Part shown: one piece after another, positions 36,705 to 48,610 of the stretch
Numbering within the stretch: the first letter of the stretch is position 1
How the letters are laid out: each line of letters starts with the position of its first letter
Assembly (NCBI GenBank): GCA_020284085.1
Contig: JACEVL010000971.1
Location: 186,001 to 250,000, forward strand
Length of the DNA: 64,000 nt
From: Aporrectodea caliginosa
Lineage: Eukaryota > Annelida > Clitellata > Crassiclitellata > Lumbricidae
Direction: 5' to 3'
Made by a program: the position numbers and the translations under genes
Notes under the pieces: model-generated
Database searches by the model: none
What the model saw: only the letters and a program-made list of their open reading frames with translations
Told to the model about the DNA's origin: nothing

Positions 36705-36892
36705 ATAGTCCCGCTGCGCATTATAAAAGTTGTACCTATTAAAGGTTTGTCTTATTTGCATTCCGAAGGTCGCACGTGTCGCCTTATTTCGACCCACCGT
36801 GTATTGCGTATTCAAGCATGAGGCTATTCAGATAGAACATCAATTTCAACCTCTCAAAGGCGATCGAAACACGCAATTGACAGATAACCTAT

Positions 36893-36957
36893 AACCTAGT
36901 CCTAGTGGTTAGAATGCTGAACTATCAGTCGAGAGGTCGGCCGTTCAAATCGACAGA
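36893..36957 (+). mobile_element. Solitary tRNA-like SINE head
   Basis: CTAGTGGTTAGAATGCTGAA resembles an A box and CGTTCAAATCG a B box. No acceptor-stem pairing is evident, so it is a SINE head, not a tRNA gene. Confidence 0.5.
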
Positions 36958-37024
36958 TTTGTCTAATCCTTCAAATAGCGAGAGACTTCGAGATTTCCAT
37001 CTGTGCCCTAATAGCCAACTCTGC

Positions 37025-37836
37025 CAACGCCGTATTTAGGGGGGTGTTTTGGGTGTTTAAACACCCCCGAAATTAAATAATGTATAATATAAATATTGCA
37101 TTTGCTAACATTATACGGTGTAAGAACTAAGAGCACTCATGTGAACTTAGATGATGCAGCTCTACAGTGCTTTGAGAGCTCACAGCGCTCCTCCCAGTGT
37201 GATTTTCCTTACAGATTTTATTTTAGTTATAGTTATAGTTATAGTTAATGATTTTTATTTTAGTTATAGTTATAGTTATAGTTAGTATTATTTTTTAGTT
37301 ATAGTTATAGTTATAGTTAATGGATTTTTATTTTAGTTAATTTTAGTTACTACTTAGTTACAATAATTAAGTCTATAAGCAAAATTGTGCGTATTAATAC
37401 GCTGTTTCACAATTTACTCAGAGCTATGAAAACCTTTGAAGCATGGGTACAGTCAGCTTCATGAATACACGAGTTTCCAAAGTAACTGACAAATTTCACA
37501 ATAAAAATTTCGCATTTTTCGTTCTCATTTATGTCGAATCGTCCATATTGCACTTCCTATTTTTATTTTTTGTATTAACGAAAATAAAGATGAATTTTCG
37601 TTAGTGTTATTTTCGTTATAGTTATAGTTATAGTTAATGATATTTTTTAGTTATAGTTATAGTTATCGTTAACGAAGTCATTTTATTTTCGTTAACGAAC
37701 ATTTTCGTTATCGTTATCGTTAACGAAAATCACACTGGCTCCTCCAAACCCCTTATAGACGGTTGACTTGGTTGCTTGTCGGCTTGTTCAAGAAAGAGTA
37801 AACACCCCCCGAAACAAAATTCTGGCTACGGCCTTG
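37025..37836. mobile_element. Outer hAT-type element
   Basis: The left end CAACGCCGTATTTAGG and the reverse complement of the right end CAAGGCCGTAGCCAGA are imperfect inverted repeats, each followed by runs of G and GTGTTTA. The flanks AACTCTGC (37017-37024) and AACTCAGC (37837-37844) match at 7 of 8. A second hAT element sits inside it. Confidence 0.7.
37195..37737. mobile_element. Inner 543-bp hAT-type MITE
   Basis: The ends CAGTGTGATTTTC and GAAAATCACACTG form a 13-bp inverted repeat. The target duplication GCTCCTCC is exact at 37187-37194 and 37738-37745. Inside, TAGTTATAGTTATAGTTA blocks recur five times and TCGTTAACGAA-type palindromes occur near the right end. Confidence 0.92.
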
Positions 37837-37887
37837 AACTCAGCTATAATGACAGAGACAGATATTATTAGTAAAGTAATGTATGAA

Positions 37888-38165
37888 ATCAATCAATCAA
37901 TCAATCAATCATTCAATCAATTAATTAATCAATCAATCAATCAATTTACTGGGAAAAAAATTAATAACGATCGATTTTACAGTCACTTAAAGAAAGTGTT
38001 AGTAGGCATTCAACGGTGAGACCAGAAGGTCCGGTCTGTAGTTATGTATATATGCATGTATGTATGTATGTATGTATGTATGTATGTATGTATGTATGTA
38101 TGTATGTATGTATGTATGTATGTATGTATGTATGTATGTATGTATGTATGTATGTATGTATGTGT
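37888..38165. repeat. (CAAT)n and (ATGT)n microsatellites
   Basis: CAAT units at 37888-37945 and a pure ATGT tract at 38052-38162. Confidence 0.95.
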
Positions 38166-38169
38166 GTGT

Positions 38170-38667
38170 GTGTCTACGTATATGCATGCATCATGTATTC
38201 AGACACTTGATATAGCGCATTTGCACTTGTGTCGTGAAGACTTAAGTACCTCACAAATTCGTGCGAGCTATTTAAAAGCTCTTAACAAGAACGTTTAGAG
38301 ATATGCAGAAAATGTATTAAAAATATCCATTAAACCCCAGCATAAAATCCCACAGCCCTCTGTGGGCACAAGCACGACACAGGCGACGAACTAATTGAAC
38401 GAATCTATAATGGCCGAGAAACCATTCTGCTTCGAAGCTCATGGGTCCAATGTCTAAACACGTTGTTGATAACGGCCTTTAAATGAGTTCTACATAAGCT
38501 GTAGACCCAGCGTAAGCTGTTCCGAGTCCTGTCTCTTGTGAGATTATAGCATTATATCGTACGTTGTAGGCTACCAACATAATGCATAAGAAATTATAGA
38601 CATAGCGCTGCTAGAGGCAGACACTAATGTGCGATTTGCAGACGGATGTTGTATCGAAATGATAGAC
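38170..38667. other. Gene-free interval
   Basis: No supported gene; nothing notable. Confidence 0.4.
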
Positions 38668-38765
38668 GACTTTTTAATTGTAATTAGTAACTTCTATTGA
38701 GCCGGTGTCTAATGCACAATGCATTAAACGATGGCGCACCGAAACCAAACCGCAATGAGGTCGAT
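38668..38765 (+). repeat. Dispersed repeat family F, second copy
   Basis: Contains GAGCCGGTGTCTAATGCACA and GATGGCGCACCGAAACCAA, homologous to 7796-7900 and 54786-54870. Confidence 0.65.
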
Positions 38766-39058
38766 ATCCTGGAGTTCAGCCCGTAAGACAGAGATGCAGC
38801 CTATTGCGGAAAGCAATTTGAAAGAGAACGCCCATATCATGTCGAGAACGATATGATATGGGATGATATAGGCGACCTATATATAGCAGAGCCGACAGAT
38901 ACAGGAGTTCCAAAACGTTCAGTAAACGAAAAACTCCTTCACCAGAAAAGGTTTGAGATTTATAAGTGTGACCAGTGAAGGATAGGTCCAGCCAGCTGAT
39001 CTTAGCTGAATAAGGACATTACGGAGGAATTAGGACTGCTTTTAAGACTTCGTAATTT

Positions 39059-39497
39059 GACCCCATTAATTATGTCAACAAATTTTAGGCAGTTTTTGAC
39101 CCCTCCCCCCTTGTCAACAACTGTCAAACATTGACGGACCCCTAAAAAATTATGTCAACAATCCCAGAACCCCCCCCCCCTACAAAAAAGAAACACAATG
39201 GCTCAATACATGTAGAATAATTTTTTCAAATTTTTTTACACTAAAAAATGCAATCTCAAATTTCAAAATATATAAGTTTAGTTTATTACCAGCTTTTAGT
39301 AGTATTAAACATTAAGCACTTTATACATTTTTAGCATGACTTAATGTTTTCGCTACCATTTTGAAGGGTCTGTGTTGATTCATTGGGAAAAAAAATTTTG
39401 ACGTCAAATTGTACCGACCCCCCTTCCCATTGTCAACAACTGTCAAACTTTTCCAAACCTCTCCCCTATTTTGTTGACATAATTAATGGCTGACCCC
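39059..39497. mobile_element. MITE with TTAATTATGTCAACA ends, copy 1
   Basis: GACCCCATTAATTATGTCAA at the left and GACATAATTAATGGCTGACC at the right are inverted repeats, with second inner repeats of the type TTGTCAACAACTGTCAAAC. Homologous to 41108-41559 but in the opposite orientation. Confidence 0.8.
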
Positions 39498-39583
39498 TGA
39501 GCTGTGTGTTTTATAAACTAAGCTATGCGACGAATTTGAAACTAATCCTCAGAAAATTAGTGCAAAAAGTTAGGTAAGCAGTA

Positions 39584-39587
<4 letters not shown>

Positions 39588-39635
<48 letters not shown>

Positions 39636-39690
39636 ATATATATATATATAATTATCTATATATATGATTATATATATATGCTTATGTATA
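39588..39690. repeat. (TA)n microsatellite
   Basis: AT dinucleotide run with a few interruptions. Confidence 0.95.
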
Positions 39691-39844
39691 CTGAATGACT
39701 GTGCTCATGCTAATGAGAAGGGTCGACGATAATAGGCCTATATATACGATCGCTTTACAAAAGCGTGTAGGCTACATTAACATCTTACATTTCTATTAAA
39801 AATAAATTAGCTGAGACGCAGCTATGGTATGAAGTTTTTCATAG

Positions 39845-40050
39845 CCGCGACACGTGAAGGCGGGTGGTCAGTCCTCTACTTCGCCGTCCGAGCTTCCCAC
39901 CTACAGCGTACGACCAGTGTACTCATTAAACCCGAGTTCGCTAGACGGCGCAAGTTAACCCGAAATCATGAAATAAATCCCTGGCGGGGATTTGAACTCC
40001 AGGCCGTCAGGTTGACAGTCCAGCACGCTAACCATTTGAATAGCGCACAA
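39845..40050 (-). mobile_element. SINE family C, reverse
   Basis: CCAGTGTACTCATT, GCGGGGATTTGAACTCC (reverse B box) and GTCCAGCACGCTAACCA (reverse A box) match the family in reverse complement. Confidence 0.7.
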
Positions 40051-40204
40051 AATTTAATATCAAGCCAGTATAAGTTGCTTATTTTTAAAATGGTTGGGAG
40101 CAACTTAATGTGAATTTTTATGTGCTGCCCTCCGACGAACTGCGGAGAAACAACAGTTACTTGATAACCGATGGCTTACGAGCTTAAGACGACGCCGTTG
40201 AGAG

Positions 40205-40290
40205 CTGCCTAAATTGTAATTGTAATTGTAATTGAACATTTGTATAGCGCCACTCAGAGATTCAGAGGCGCTCCCGACCCAGGGCTCTAA
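40205..40290 (-). mobile_element. Family D retroposon fragment, reverse
   Basis: (TAATTG)n, then ACATTTGTATAGCGCCACTC and AGAGGCGCTCCCGACCC. Confidence 0.65.
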
Positions 40291-41107
40291 CAAATAAGAT
40301 AGTCTTCAGGCGTTTCCGAAACAGAGGAAGAGAAAGGCTGAGGAGCTCAAGACGCAATTCTATAAGCCTAGCCAAGTAATCGTAATCTTCAAACTTCTAA
40401 AGCGCCACTCGAAAGCCAAACCCAGGACACCAGCTTATTCACCTAGCAGCAAGTAGGCCTACTCTTTAATTAAATCAGCACACGAGCAATAAGGGTTGGA
40501 AATCTAACCTTAGCTGATATCTTATCATCTAACTTCTTAGGCCTACCTTTATATCCAGTGCAATGACTTGTAATGCAAAATGCAAATCCAATCCAATGCA
40601 GCCTACATGTATATATTCTATTCATTGCTATGCAAGCCAATGTAATACAATCCAATGCATATACAGTCTAATACCATAGGCCTACCAAGCACTGCAATCC
40701 ATTAATAGAACATGGATGGGTGCATGGGTAACTAGTCGATTAGATTCTAAGATTTTGTTAATTCTAATTCTAAATTCTAACCGATCAGCAAATTTCAGCA
40801 GCTAATTCTACAGTAGTTCTAATCGATTAGCAATTTAATTAACTAGTCGTGTCCATCTCTGAATGTGACACAATGCAGTGCAATTTATATTTAATCCAGT
40901 GCATTCAAATTTATATTCAAATCCAATCCAATTCAATCGAACTTTCGAACGAGGATGTTCAGTATATAGGCCTATAATACTCTTCGGATTTGAATTGAAA
41001 TAGCGCTGGTGTTAAGCTGGTCTCACCGACGCGGATTTTACGTTACGCTGAGAAATTTCGGAGATTTACATTACCTCACCCGTTTGTGGTAAAGTAAATA
41101 TACAGTT
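40291..41107. other. Gene-free interval
   Basis: AT-rich; ATCCAATGCA-like short units recur at 40555-40690 and 40870-40935. Four TAGGCCTA octamers. No gene. Confidence 0.45.
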
Positions 41108-41559
41108 GGGGTCATCCATTAATTATGTCAACAAAATAGAGTGGGAGGGGGTTTGGAAAAGTTTGACAGTTGTTGACAAGGGGGGGGGGGTTCGGTGCAA
41201 TTTGACGTCAACAATTTTTTTTCTAACGAATCAACACAGACCCTTCAAAATGGTAGCGAAAACATTAAATAATGCTAAAAATGTATAAAGTGCTTAATGT
41301 TTAATACTACTGAAAAGTATTGGTATTAAACTAAGGTCATATTTTTAAATTCAAGATTGCATTTTTTAGTGTAAACAAATAAAAAAATTATTCTACATGT
41401 ATTGAGCCATTGTGTTTCTTTTTTGTAAGGGGGGGGGAGTTCTGGGATTGTTGACATAATTTTAGGGGGGTCCGTCAATGTTTGACAGTGGTTGACAAGA
41501 GGAGGGGGAGGGGGTCAAAAACTGCCTAAAATTTGTTGACATAATTAATGGACGACCCC
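41108..41559. mobile_element. 452-bp MITE with TTAATTATGTCAACA ends, copy 2
   Basis: GGGGTCATCCATTAATTATG at the left is mirrored by CATAATTAATGGACGACCCC at the right. Inner GTTTGACAGTTGTTGACAAG repeats are also inverted. GTT borders both sides and may be a 3-bp target duplication. The transposase family is not assigned. Confidence 0.85.
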
Positions 41560-41682
41560 GTTGTTGTTTTAACTTGTACCATACGACACAGAAAATAAAT
41601 CCCAAAATAACGATTAGGAGGAGGAAAAGATTACATGAGAAATTCCTCGTTCTCTTCCTTCTGATCCAATTTCTATTTCTTT

Positions 41683-41795
41683 GCTTCCTCCTTCTCCTTC
41701 TCCTCCTCTTTCTCATTCTCCTGCTTTTTTCGCCTCCTCCTCCTCCTCCTCCTCCTCCTCCTCCTCCTCCTCCTCCTCCTCCTCCTCCTCCTACT
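41683..41795. repeat. (CTC)n microsatellite
   Basis: CTCCTC trinucleotides, pure from about 41730. Confidence 0.95.
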
Positions 41796-41889
41796 TCTCT
41801 TCCTCTTCATCAGTTTCATATCCTTGGCATATTAGGACAGCGTGGCTAAATCTCTATTGCATGACCTACCTATCGACATCGTACGATTA

Positions 41890-42030
41890 TTATGGTCATG
41901 CTACAGTCGAGTTCGCTAGGGGCGCCAGATGCAGCGGAAATCTCAAACCTCTTTTCTGTCCTGGTGCCTGGCATTTGAAATCGCGACCTATGGATTGACA
42001 GTCCAGCACATTAACCGCTAGACCTTTAAG
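41890..42030 (-). mobile_element. SINE family C fragment, reverse
   Basis: GAGTTCGCTAGGGGCGCCAG, GGCATTTGAAATCGCGACC (reverse B box) and CAGTCCAGCACATTAACCGC (reverse A box). Confidence 0.6.
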
Positions 42031-42460
42031 TAACCCTGTCAACATGCGCACCTGGGGCCCATATGGTACCCGTATTCCATGTAAGGGACCCTTATTGGCG
42101 CGAACCCGTGCCTGAAAACTCATACAGATCAATTGCACACTTCCTCAACGGTCAAACTGTACTGTCTGCTCGAACCGGTAAGTTGCATTTCAGGCATTAG
42201 AATGAAATCGCGTGTAGCTAGCTGGAGGCTGGAGCTAATCTCTCAGAAATTCATACTACACATTGCACACTCCAGACAAGTCAACTGGACACTTTTGTCC
42301 GAAAGTCGAGGGCGATTGAACTTCTTTTGAAGACAACTGATGAGAGTTTAATTCTGGCATTCTCTGTGTAAGCTTAATTTAATAATCCACATCGGCAAGC
42401 TACGTCACGACGGGAACTAAGAAAGCACGCACAGAGGCATATAAAAAAGACACACAGGCA
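42031..42460. other. Gene-free interval
   Basis: No gene or repeat recognised. Confidence 0.35.
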
Positions 42461-42860
42461 TAGCTATATCAAACATACATGTAGCATAACAAACATAGCA
42501 TAACAAACATCGCATAGCAAACACAGCATAACAAACATAGCATAATATACAAACAAAGCATAACAGACATAGCTGAACAAACATAGCATTACACACATAG
42601 CATAACAAACATAGCATAACAGGCATAGCTGAACAAACATAGCATAACAAACATAGCATAATATACAAACGAAGCATAACAGGCATAGCAAACAAAGCAT
42701 AGCAAACAAAGCATAATCGGCATAGCATAGGAAACATAGCATAACAAGATAGTATCGCTTAATAAATGCATAACAATAATAACAAAATTAACAAACATAG
42801 CATAACAAAGCATAACAAAACAAACATAACATAACAAACATATACAAACAAAGCATACTT
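42461..42860. repeat. Degenerate ACATAGCATAACAA repeat
   Basis: About 30 imperfect copies of ACATAGCATAACAA. The Cys/Leu-rich minus-strand frames over it are artefacts. Confidence 0.9.
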
Positions 42861-43249
42861 ACTTATTTACTTTTTGCTCTTTTATTGGCTTACTCATTCA
42901 ATCGCTTGCTCGCTATCTCGCCTACCTAGTTATCTAGGCGTATCCCAGAGTCTTCAGTTCGATATAGTTCTACCTGGACTTTATTAATTTTGATATAGCG
43001 CCGGTACATAAGATATTTCGTGGCGCTGAGAAATTTCGTAGAGTTACATCACCTTCCTATGACTGTTTAATTCAAAGATTATTTTAGGGTGACCCCTGTT
43101 AGCTTAGGCCCTTTTAGGACTCTATTTCATTCCAATATCTTCGTTCTAACCTATTGCATCTGTCAAACCCGTTTTCGTTTGATTGGAGTCAATAAAAAAT
43201 GGTTATGGTTATGGTTATAGATTATCTAACTAATTACCTGCTTACTTAC

Positions 43250-44316
43250 GTAACTCAAGTTCGCCTGTTCGTCGGTCATTCGCCAGGTGGCGAGCGTCGT
43301 GCAGCCAATGCATAATGGTCTCTCTGCGCATTGATCGCTCGCTCGCGTGCAACTGAGTGCGCGAACGAGCGAGCAGCAACCGATAGCTCGTCTCAGCCGC
43401 AGCCGCCGCCCCTTCTGGCAGCAGCTGCGGCCCTGCCACAGCCCAGCGTCCGTCCCTCCCTCTTCCGTCTCTCCCTCCGTCCGTCCCTTCCACCGTCCCT
43501 CCCTGCGAGACCAGCACGGCACGCGAGACCGACTGACAGATGCCTCGTAGACGTGTATTGACCCAGCGTTCGGCATCTCGGCCCGTTTATTTTTAGCAAG
43601 AGGCTGCTATTTTTAGCCGCCGCCCGGGCTATGTTTAATCGTCAAGGTCGACCCGTTCATGGCGCTCGGGCGGAGATGCCAGCGGACAGGCAGACGGACA
43701 GACAGACGTAGGGACACGGGCGCTCGAGGTAATAAGGCGCGGAGGGCTAACGCTACAGTGTGCGGGCGCCGGGCAGCGACCGAGAGCTGGGCGCTGTAAT
43801 CATGTTAAACAGAAGGGCTGCCATAGCGGTCGCCGTTGGTTCTGTTTAGCTGTACGAGGAGGGTTTGTGATTCGGTTAGGCCGGTCGGTGTCAGCCAAAC
43901 CATGGAAAATATTAGACCGGGCAATAATGCTTGAATTTAATCGATTTAAGACGAATGCCAGTCATTCATGATCTGCTCGTAGCTGGCCGGGCTTCTAATC
44001 GGACTTTCACAGCCTAGGCAAACGAACCTGGTTGTTGCGCGGATATTAGTCGCCAAAGCGGCGCTAGATAAAAACTGAACATCGTCTAAACGGTGCAGTT
44101 CTCCACTGGCGAACGACGGAGCTAGATAAATTGGACTGAGTCGTCGTGGCTGGGATCGAACTCGTGGCGCTGCGGTCAATTTCGAGTAAGTAGTGTTCGT
44201 CGTAGCGGCGCCACTGATGTAGCGCCTTTTCCACCGACGACCAGCATAGCAACGGACGGCGGATCACCAGCTGCCGGACTACGTGACCAAGAAAGAGGTC
44301 AAAATCATCGGGTGAG
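43250..44316 (+). promoter_or_regulatory. GC-rich CpG-island-like segment, possible first exon
   Basis: CpG-rich sequence stands out from the AT-rich surroundings, with GCTCGCTCGCG/CGCGAACGAGCGAGC inverted repeats near 43337-43375. It ends at a strong donor, GAG|GTAAGA, at 44316/44317. No long convincing coding frame; the frames on both strands at 43226-43599 are compositional. Confidence 0.45.
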
Positions 44317-44460
44317 GTAAGAATTTACAACTGATCAGATTGAAGTACTACGGTCGAGAGTGAGCGTCGACAAGCTAATCACTGACCACCGTCCATGCTA
44401 ACTGTCGACAAATTTCTAAACCTATTGTCATGAGAATTTATTTCTTCACTTTATTTGCAG
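44317..44460 (+). other. Candidate 144-bp intron
   Basis: The donor is GTAAGA and the acceptor is TTTCTTCACTTTATTTGCAG. The joined flanks do not give a long open frame, so the transcript would be untranslated here or non-coding. Confidence 0.4.
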
Positions 44461-45160
44461 GAAATCTCGACATTGATGCTGAGACTGCTTTGAAACAGAA
44501 AAGAGTTAGATCAAGATAGAAATTGCCAAAAAAATCTGCTAAAACCAGCCAATTGAAAATGCGAAATATAAATTTTGAGTAAACGTTCACAACATGGTAA
44601 TATCAAGTTATTAGTAAACAGAGATGCTCTGATCTGAGCACAGTAATCTTTATGCTGATTTGTCTTGTTTAGATCCCAACAATTTTGCAAAAATTTCGAT
44701 AAGGATTCCCAGTGAAGTTGTGTCTAGTAATTCTATCATGATGTTAAGTTTTTGAAATAAACTAAACTGTGCGCAGTGCACTATATAATGCAGCTGTTGG
44801 TTCCTAACGTAATCACGAATTTACTTCAAAAGTTAAAATTAAAACGCATGCGTTTATTTGTTAATATTTTAATATTCATTTAAGAATATTTATGCCATTT
44901 AGCCCAGTAGGCTAATAATTGAGCTAAGAATGTTCTTCATTTTATGTAAAATGTTACAAAAGCGTTGGCGCGTGGGGAACATCTCAGGATTGTCCTGAAA
45001 CGTTTCGCGTCTTCAGCGCTCGCAAGTGTGGGCCGCCCACGACCAAATTTCCCGGGTCGCTTTTGCAAGCCAGTCCTAACTTGACTATTACATATCAGTG
45101 CATTGGCTAGGGAACAGGGAAGACCCAAAAGGGGCACAAGCCCCGCTTAATTAGGGTCAC
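44461..45160. other. Gene-free interval
   Basis: AT-rich after the candidate acceptor. A 66-codon minus-strand frame (44937-45137) has a basic composition but no recognisable domain. Confidence 0.35.
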
Positions 45161-45164
45161 CCTT

Positions 45165-46385
45165 TTAACAATAATCATTTATGGCTGGTTAGTCAGTTGA
45201 AAGAAAGAAAGGTTCAACTCAATAATGTTCTTAACTAAATAATAACATTACAATTTACTAAGAAGATCAATATGTAAGAAAGAAAGGTTCAACTCAATAA
45301 TGTTCTTAACTAAATAATAACATTGCAATTTACAAATAAGATCAATATCTAAACAATTCGATGAAACAGTGTTAAATGAAGTATGGTTAATCCTTCAAGT
45401 AACTATTCCACAGCTTCTTAAATTGGGTGTATGTGGGTGCATTCCGAATACTCATCGGTACTGCATTCCAAATTTTTGGACCACTACAACAAATTGAAAA
45501 TCTACGATAATTAGTGCGTGCATATATGACATATAAACCACCAGAAGAAGATCTTGTACAATGACCATGCATCTCTACTACCTTCGTAAAATAGTTTGAA
45601 AATGAATCAGGCAGCAAGTTATTGACAAATTTATACATGAAATTACCCAGTTGATAGCGATTTATATTTTCAAAGTTCATAATATTATATTCTCTGTATC
45701 TGTATGCCGTGTGGGCGTTAAAAGGATCTCTTGCAATAATTCTAATAGCTTTTTTCTGCAGAACCAGAAGACATTTCAACCTAGTAGAATAGTTTGAGGC
45801 CCAGACAATATTACCATAATCAAAATAGGGATTGATTAGTGTATAATATAAATTCCTACGAATATGAATTGGGATAAGGTAAGATATTCTCGCTAGTATA
45901 CCAAGGTTTCTGGAAATTTTGCCAGCAATAATATTGATATGTTCAGTCCAAGTCAGACATTCGTCAATACATACACCGAGAAATTTAGTGGATCGGGTTT
46001 GGGACAGGGAAATTCCATCAATTGACAACTTTGTCTGGAGATCCGGGATTCGTTTCTTCGTAGAATGGAATAGTATAAAGCAGGATTTTTTTATATTGAG
46101 TGACAGGCGATTGGTCCTAAACCACTCAGCTAGAAGATTTAATTCAGTATTAATTATTTCAACGAGTCTGGGTAAAGAATCATGTGAACAGAAAGCATTT
46201 GTATCATCAGCAAACAAAATAAGTTTAAGCACAGCAGAAGCATTGGGAAGATCATTAATATACAATAAAAACAGTAGCGGACCGAGGTTTGAACCTTGCG
46301 GGACACCAATTTTTATCGGTTTTCTAGAAGATAGGGTCCCATTACATAGCACCTGTTGATACCTATGCTCCAAATTTCTTGAATT
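45165..46385 (-). pseudogene. 5'-truncated LINE (CR1/L2-like), reverse-transcriptase C-terminal half
   Basis: The minus-strand frame 46373-45387 encodes about 328 residues. It contains GVPQGSNLGPLLF then YINDLP (RT motif 4) and FADDTNAF (catalytic Asp pair), and ends in the C-terminal region WNAVPMSIRNAPTYTQFKKL. Motifs 1-3 and the endonuclease are missing. The frame opens at a TTG inside the element, so there is no real start codon. The frame itself is intact, suggesting a fairly recent insertion. The 3' UTR carries a 75-bp tandem duplication (45202-45350). The clade is an inference from motif wording. Confidence 0.85.
45202..45350 (-). repeat. 75-bp tandem duplication in the LINE 3' UTR
   Basis: GGTTCAACTCAATAATGTTC starts at 45211 and again at 45286, with the following bases nearly identical. 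Confidence 0.9.
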
Positions 46386-47499
46386 TGTACTGATTACTGT
46401 GATCTTATGGTATTTGATGTTCTGTCAATAAATGGCTTACTATCTATCATATCATAGCATTTGACTACCAGCGAACGCACAGTAGCTTACTGAAGAAATA
46501 AATAATAGAAACATTTATATGCAAAGTCATATAACATTCTCATTCTCAATCTCATTCTCTACTACTACTCTTTTGCGGTAGACAGCTCACCGTGGTGCAC
46601 GTGATGAAAGCCTTGGCAACATTAAATTTTGGTGGATGCTAATAATTTTGATGGATGCAATGTGGATGCTGACCGCGTCGAAAATGAATGGCTTCCCTAA
46701 CGTGTAGAAGCCAGGGCCTCAAAAGCGATCTAACGACGCGTAAGCCAGTATTATCTGGCCGGGAAATCGGAGAGAATGGATCGTAATTGAACTACGTAGA
46801 TAGGCCTACCTGGCTTCTTTAACGTATGAATTGGATCCAAAATCCCAAACGGTATTTATTATGAAAAAGTACAACAAAACGTCAGTCAGAGACCATTATA
46901 ATGTTACTGAACTGGTGATCGACAGAAGTAAGTGGAGATCCAGCCACACTCATCTGAACCTCTGTCTGGACGACAGAGGTTCAGATAACTGTCTGAACGA
47001 CAGCTCATTTCTGTGACGTAAACGACACCCGCCTTGGCAGCTCCTCTACCGCAATCCCTCTCTGGTCTCTGGCAGCCAGACTCGGATCTCCACTGGACAG
47101 ATTCACCTCTGGACAACCACTCCGATTCGATGCAGCGCTCGTGAATAAGCTGGTGCCCTGAGCTCAATTTGGAGTTTACGATGATGATCACGATTGCCCA
47201 TCTGTGAACCTGAACATAAATGACTATTAATACATCAACACAGAGATTAAGTGAGAATAAGGAAGAAGTATGGCCAGACACTTGGTTTCATACTGCCAAG
47301 CATAAAGGTCTACACCACGCCACCTGACGCCAACTCAGCCCTCCACTCTTCAATTCATCCTCAGAACCAGGCTTCTAAAGAATTGGGCCACTATTCAATT
47401 CAATTAATTTCTATTGTTCCCCAACTTGATTACAATATCCAGTTATCATCACAGTCGCTATTTAGGCAACAATAATAATATTGTTGCCTAAATAATAAT
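46386..47499. other. Gene-free interval with a repeat relic and a hairpin
   Basis: A short copy of the 19-bp module with its flank (GCGCTCGTGAATAAGCTGGT) is at 47134-47190. A hairpin TAGGCAACAATA...TATTGTTGCCTA is at 47463-47490. No gene is supported. Confidence 0.5.
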
Positions 47500-47875
47500 A
47501 TCCCAACAAACACGACCGCACGGGACCCGTACGGGGTTGATCGGGTTATCCGGTACGGTTTTCTGACGGTTTTTGTCAACGGGTTGCGTACGGGACCCTT
47601 CTGGTTCACACCGTGTCAGTGGCGCCTTCTAGCGGCATTAGTATTCATACCGCCATTTTGTGCGCCAATTCGAATGTACAAGTATTTCAGAGATCGCGAT
47701 TTGTTTGTGTGAAAAGTAAGATTGCTTTATATTTATCATACTAATGAACTTATTTTTATATATATATCAACATTTTATAAATGTTGTATCTAATTGTGGT
47801 CGGGATATCGATAGTCGCCACGGAGATACAGTTAAGGTTATGGACTGCATGTGTTAGGGTTAGGGTTAGCGTGTA

Positions 47876-47937
47876 ACATTCATTCATTTCAGGAATTTAT
47901 ATAGCGCCCCTTCAAGAAGCCTACTGAGAGGCGCTCG
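47876..47937 (-). mobile_element. Family D retroposon tail, reverse
   Basis: (CATT)n, TCAGGAATTTATATAGCGCC, CCTTCAAGAAGCCTACTGAGAGGCGCTC. Confidence 0.75.
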
Positions 47938-48610
47938 TATGTACGTGCTTCCGATTGGTTCCGGCATTGGCTGTGGTTCAGTCAGTATTTAGGGTGACCC
48001 TTGATATGAAATTGTTATGTTTGTTGATGATATCGGCCCTAACAACTTAAGCCCCGTGTACAATGAATGCTTTTTGCCATCTACCATGCCAGTCCTTATC
48101 AAATTCTTTTTAAACCCCTTATTTGTCATGCATCATTTGTCTTTATTTGCCTTGGTTTAAACCGTAGTTTACGTTGCCAAATTATTTTACATGGCCAATT
48201 TAAAATGGAAGCTGGATTGGTGAAAATAATTGTTTGTCTAAATGGTAGTTGTATTGATGACACTCATTCTTTGCTTAAATAAATGCTGAATTGATGGAAA
48301 TAATAATTTCCGTAATTTTTAAATCTTAAATCGAAGCTGTATTGATGACAGTTATCATGGACATAGGTAAGTCAAGTACGGCATTGATGACATTAAAATA
48401 ATTTGGCAAGGTGAACTATGGTTTGTATATTGACTACAATCATTTAAGTTTTGTGTGTGCTTTGTTGTATTTGCAGGTGACGAGATTATTTCTGGCCAAT
48501 TGTATGTAAAAATATTTATTTACTGGTAAAAAGTAAATTTTTGGCTCGACTGCTGTTGGCTTTTACAGATGTAATGATTAAGTAAGTTTTGTTTTATTAT
48601 GTTACATTAG

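Noticed and set aside
42417..42837. Cys/Leu-rich minus-strand frames resembling a membrane protein
   Set aside because: They are translations of the ACATAGCATA repeat.
43226..43599. Arg/Ser/Pro-rich frames on both strands
   Set aside because: The GC-rich composition keeps frames open on both strands; no domain or conserved motif is visible.
47850..47872. Interstitial telomere repeat
   Set aside because: Only two TTAGGG units are present, which is expected by chance.
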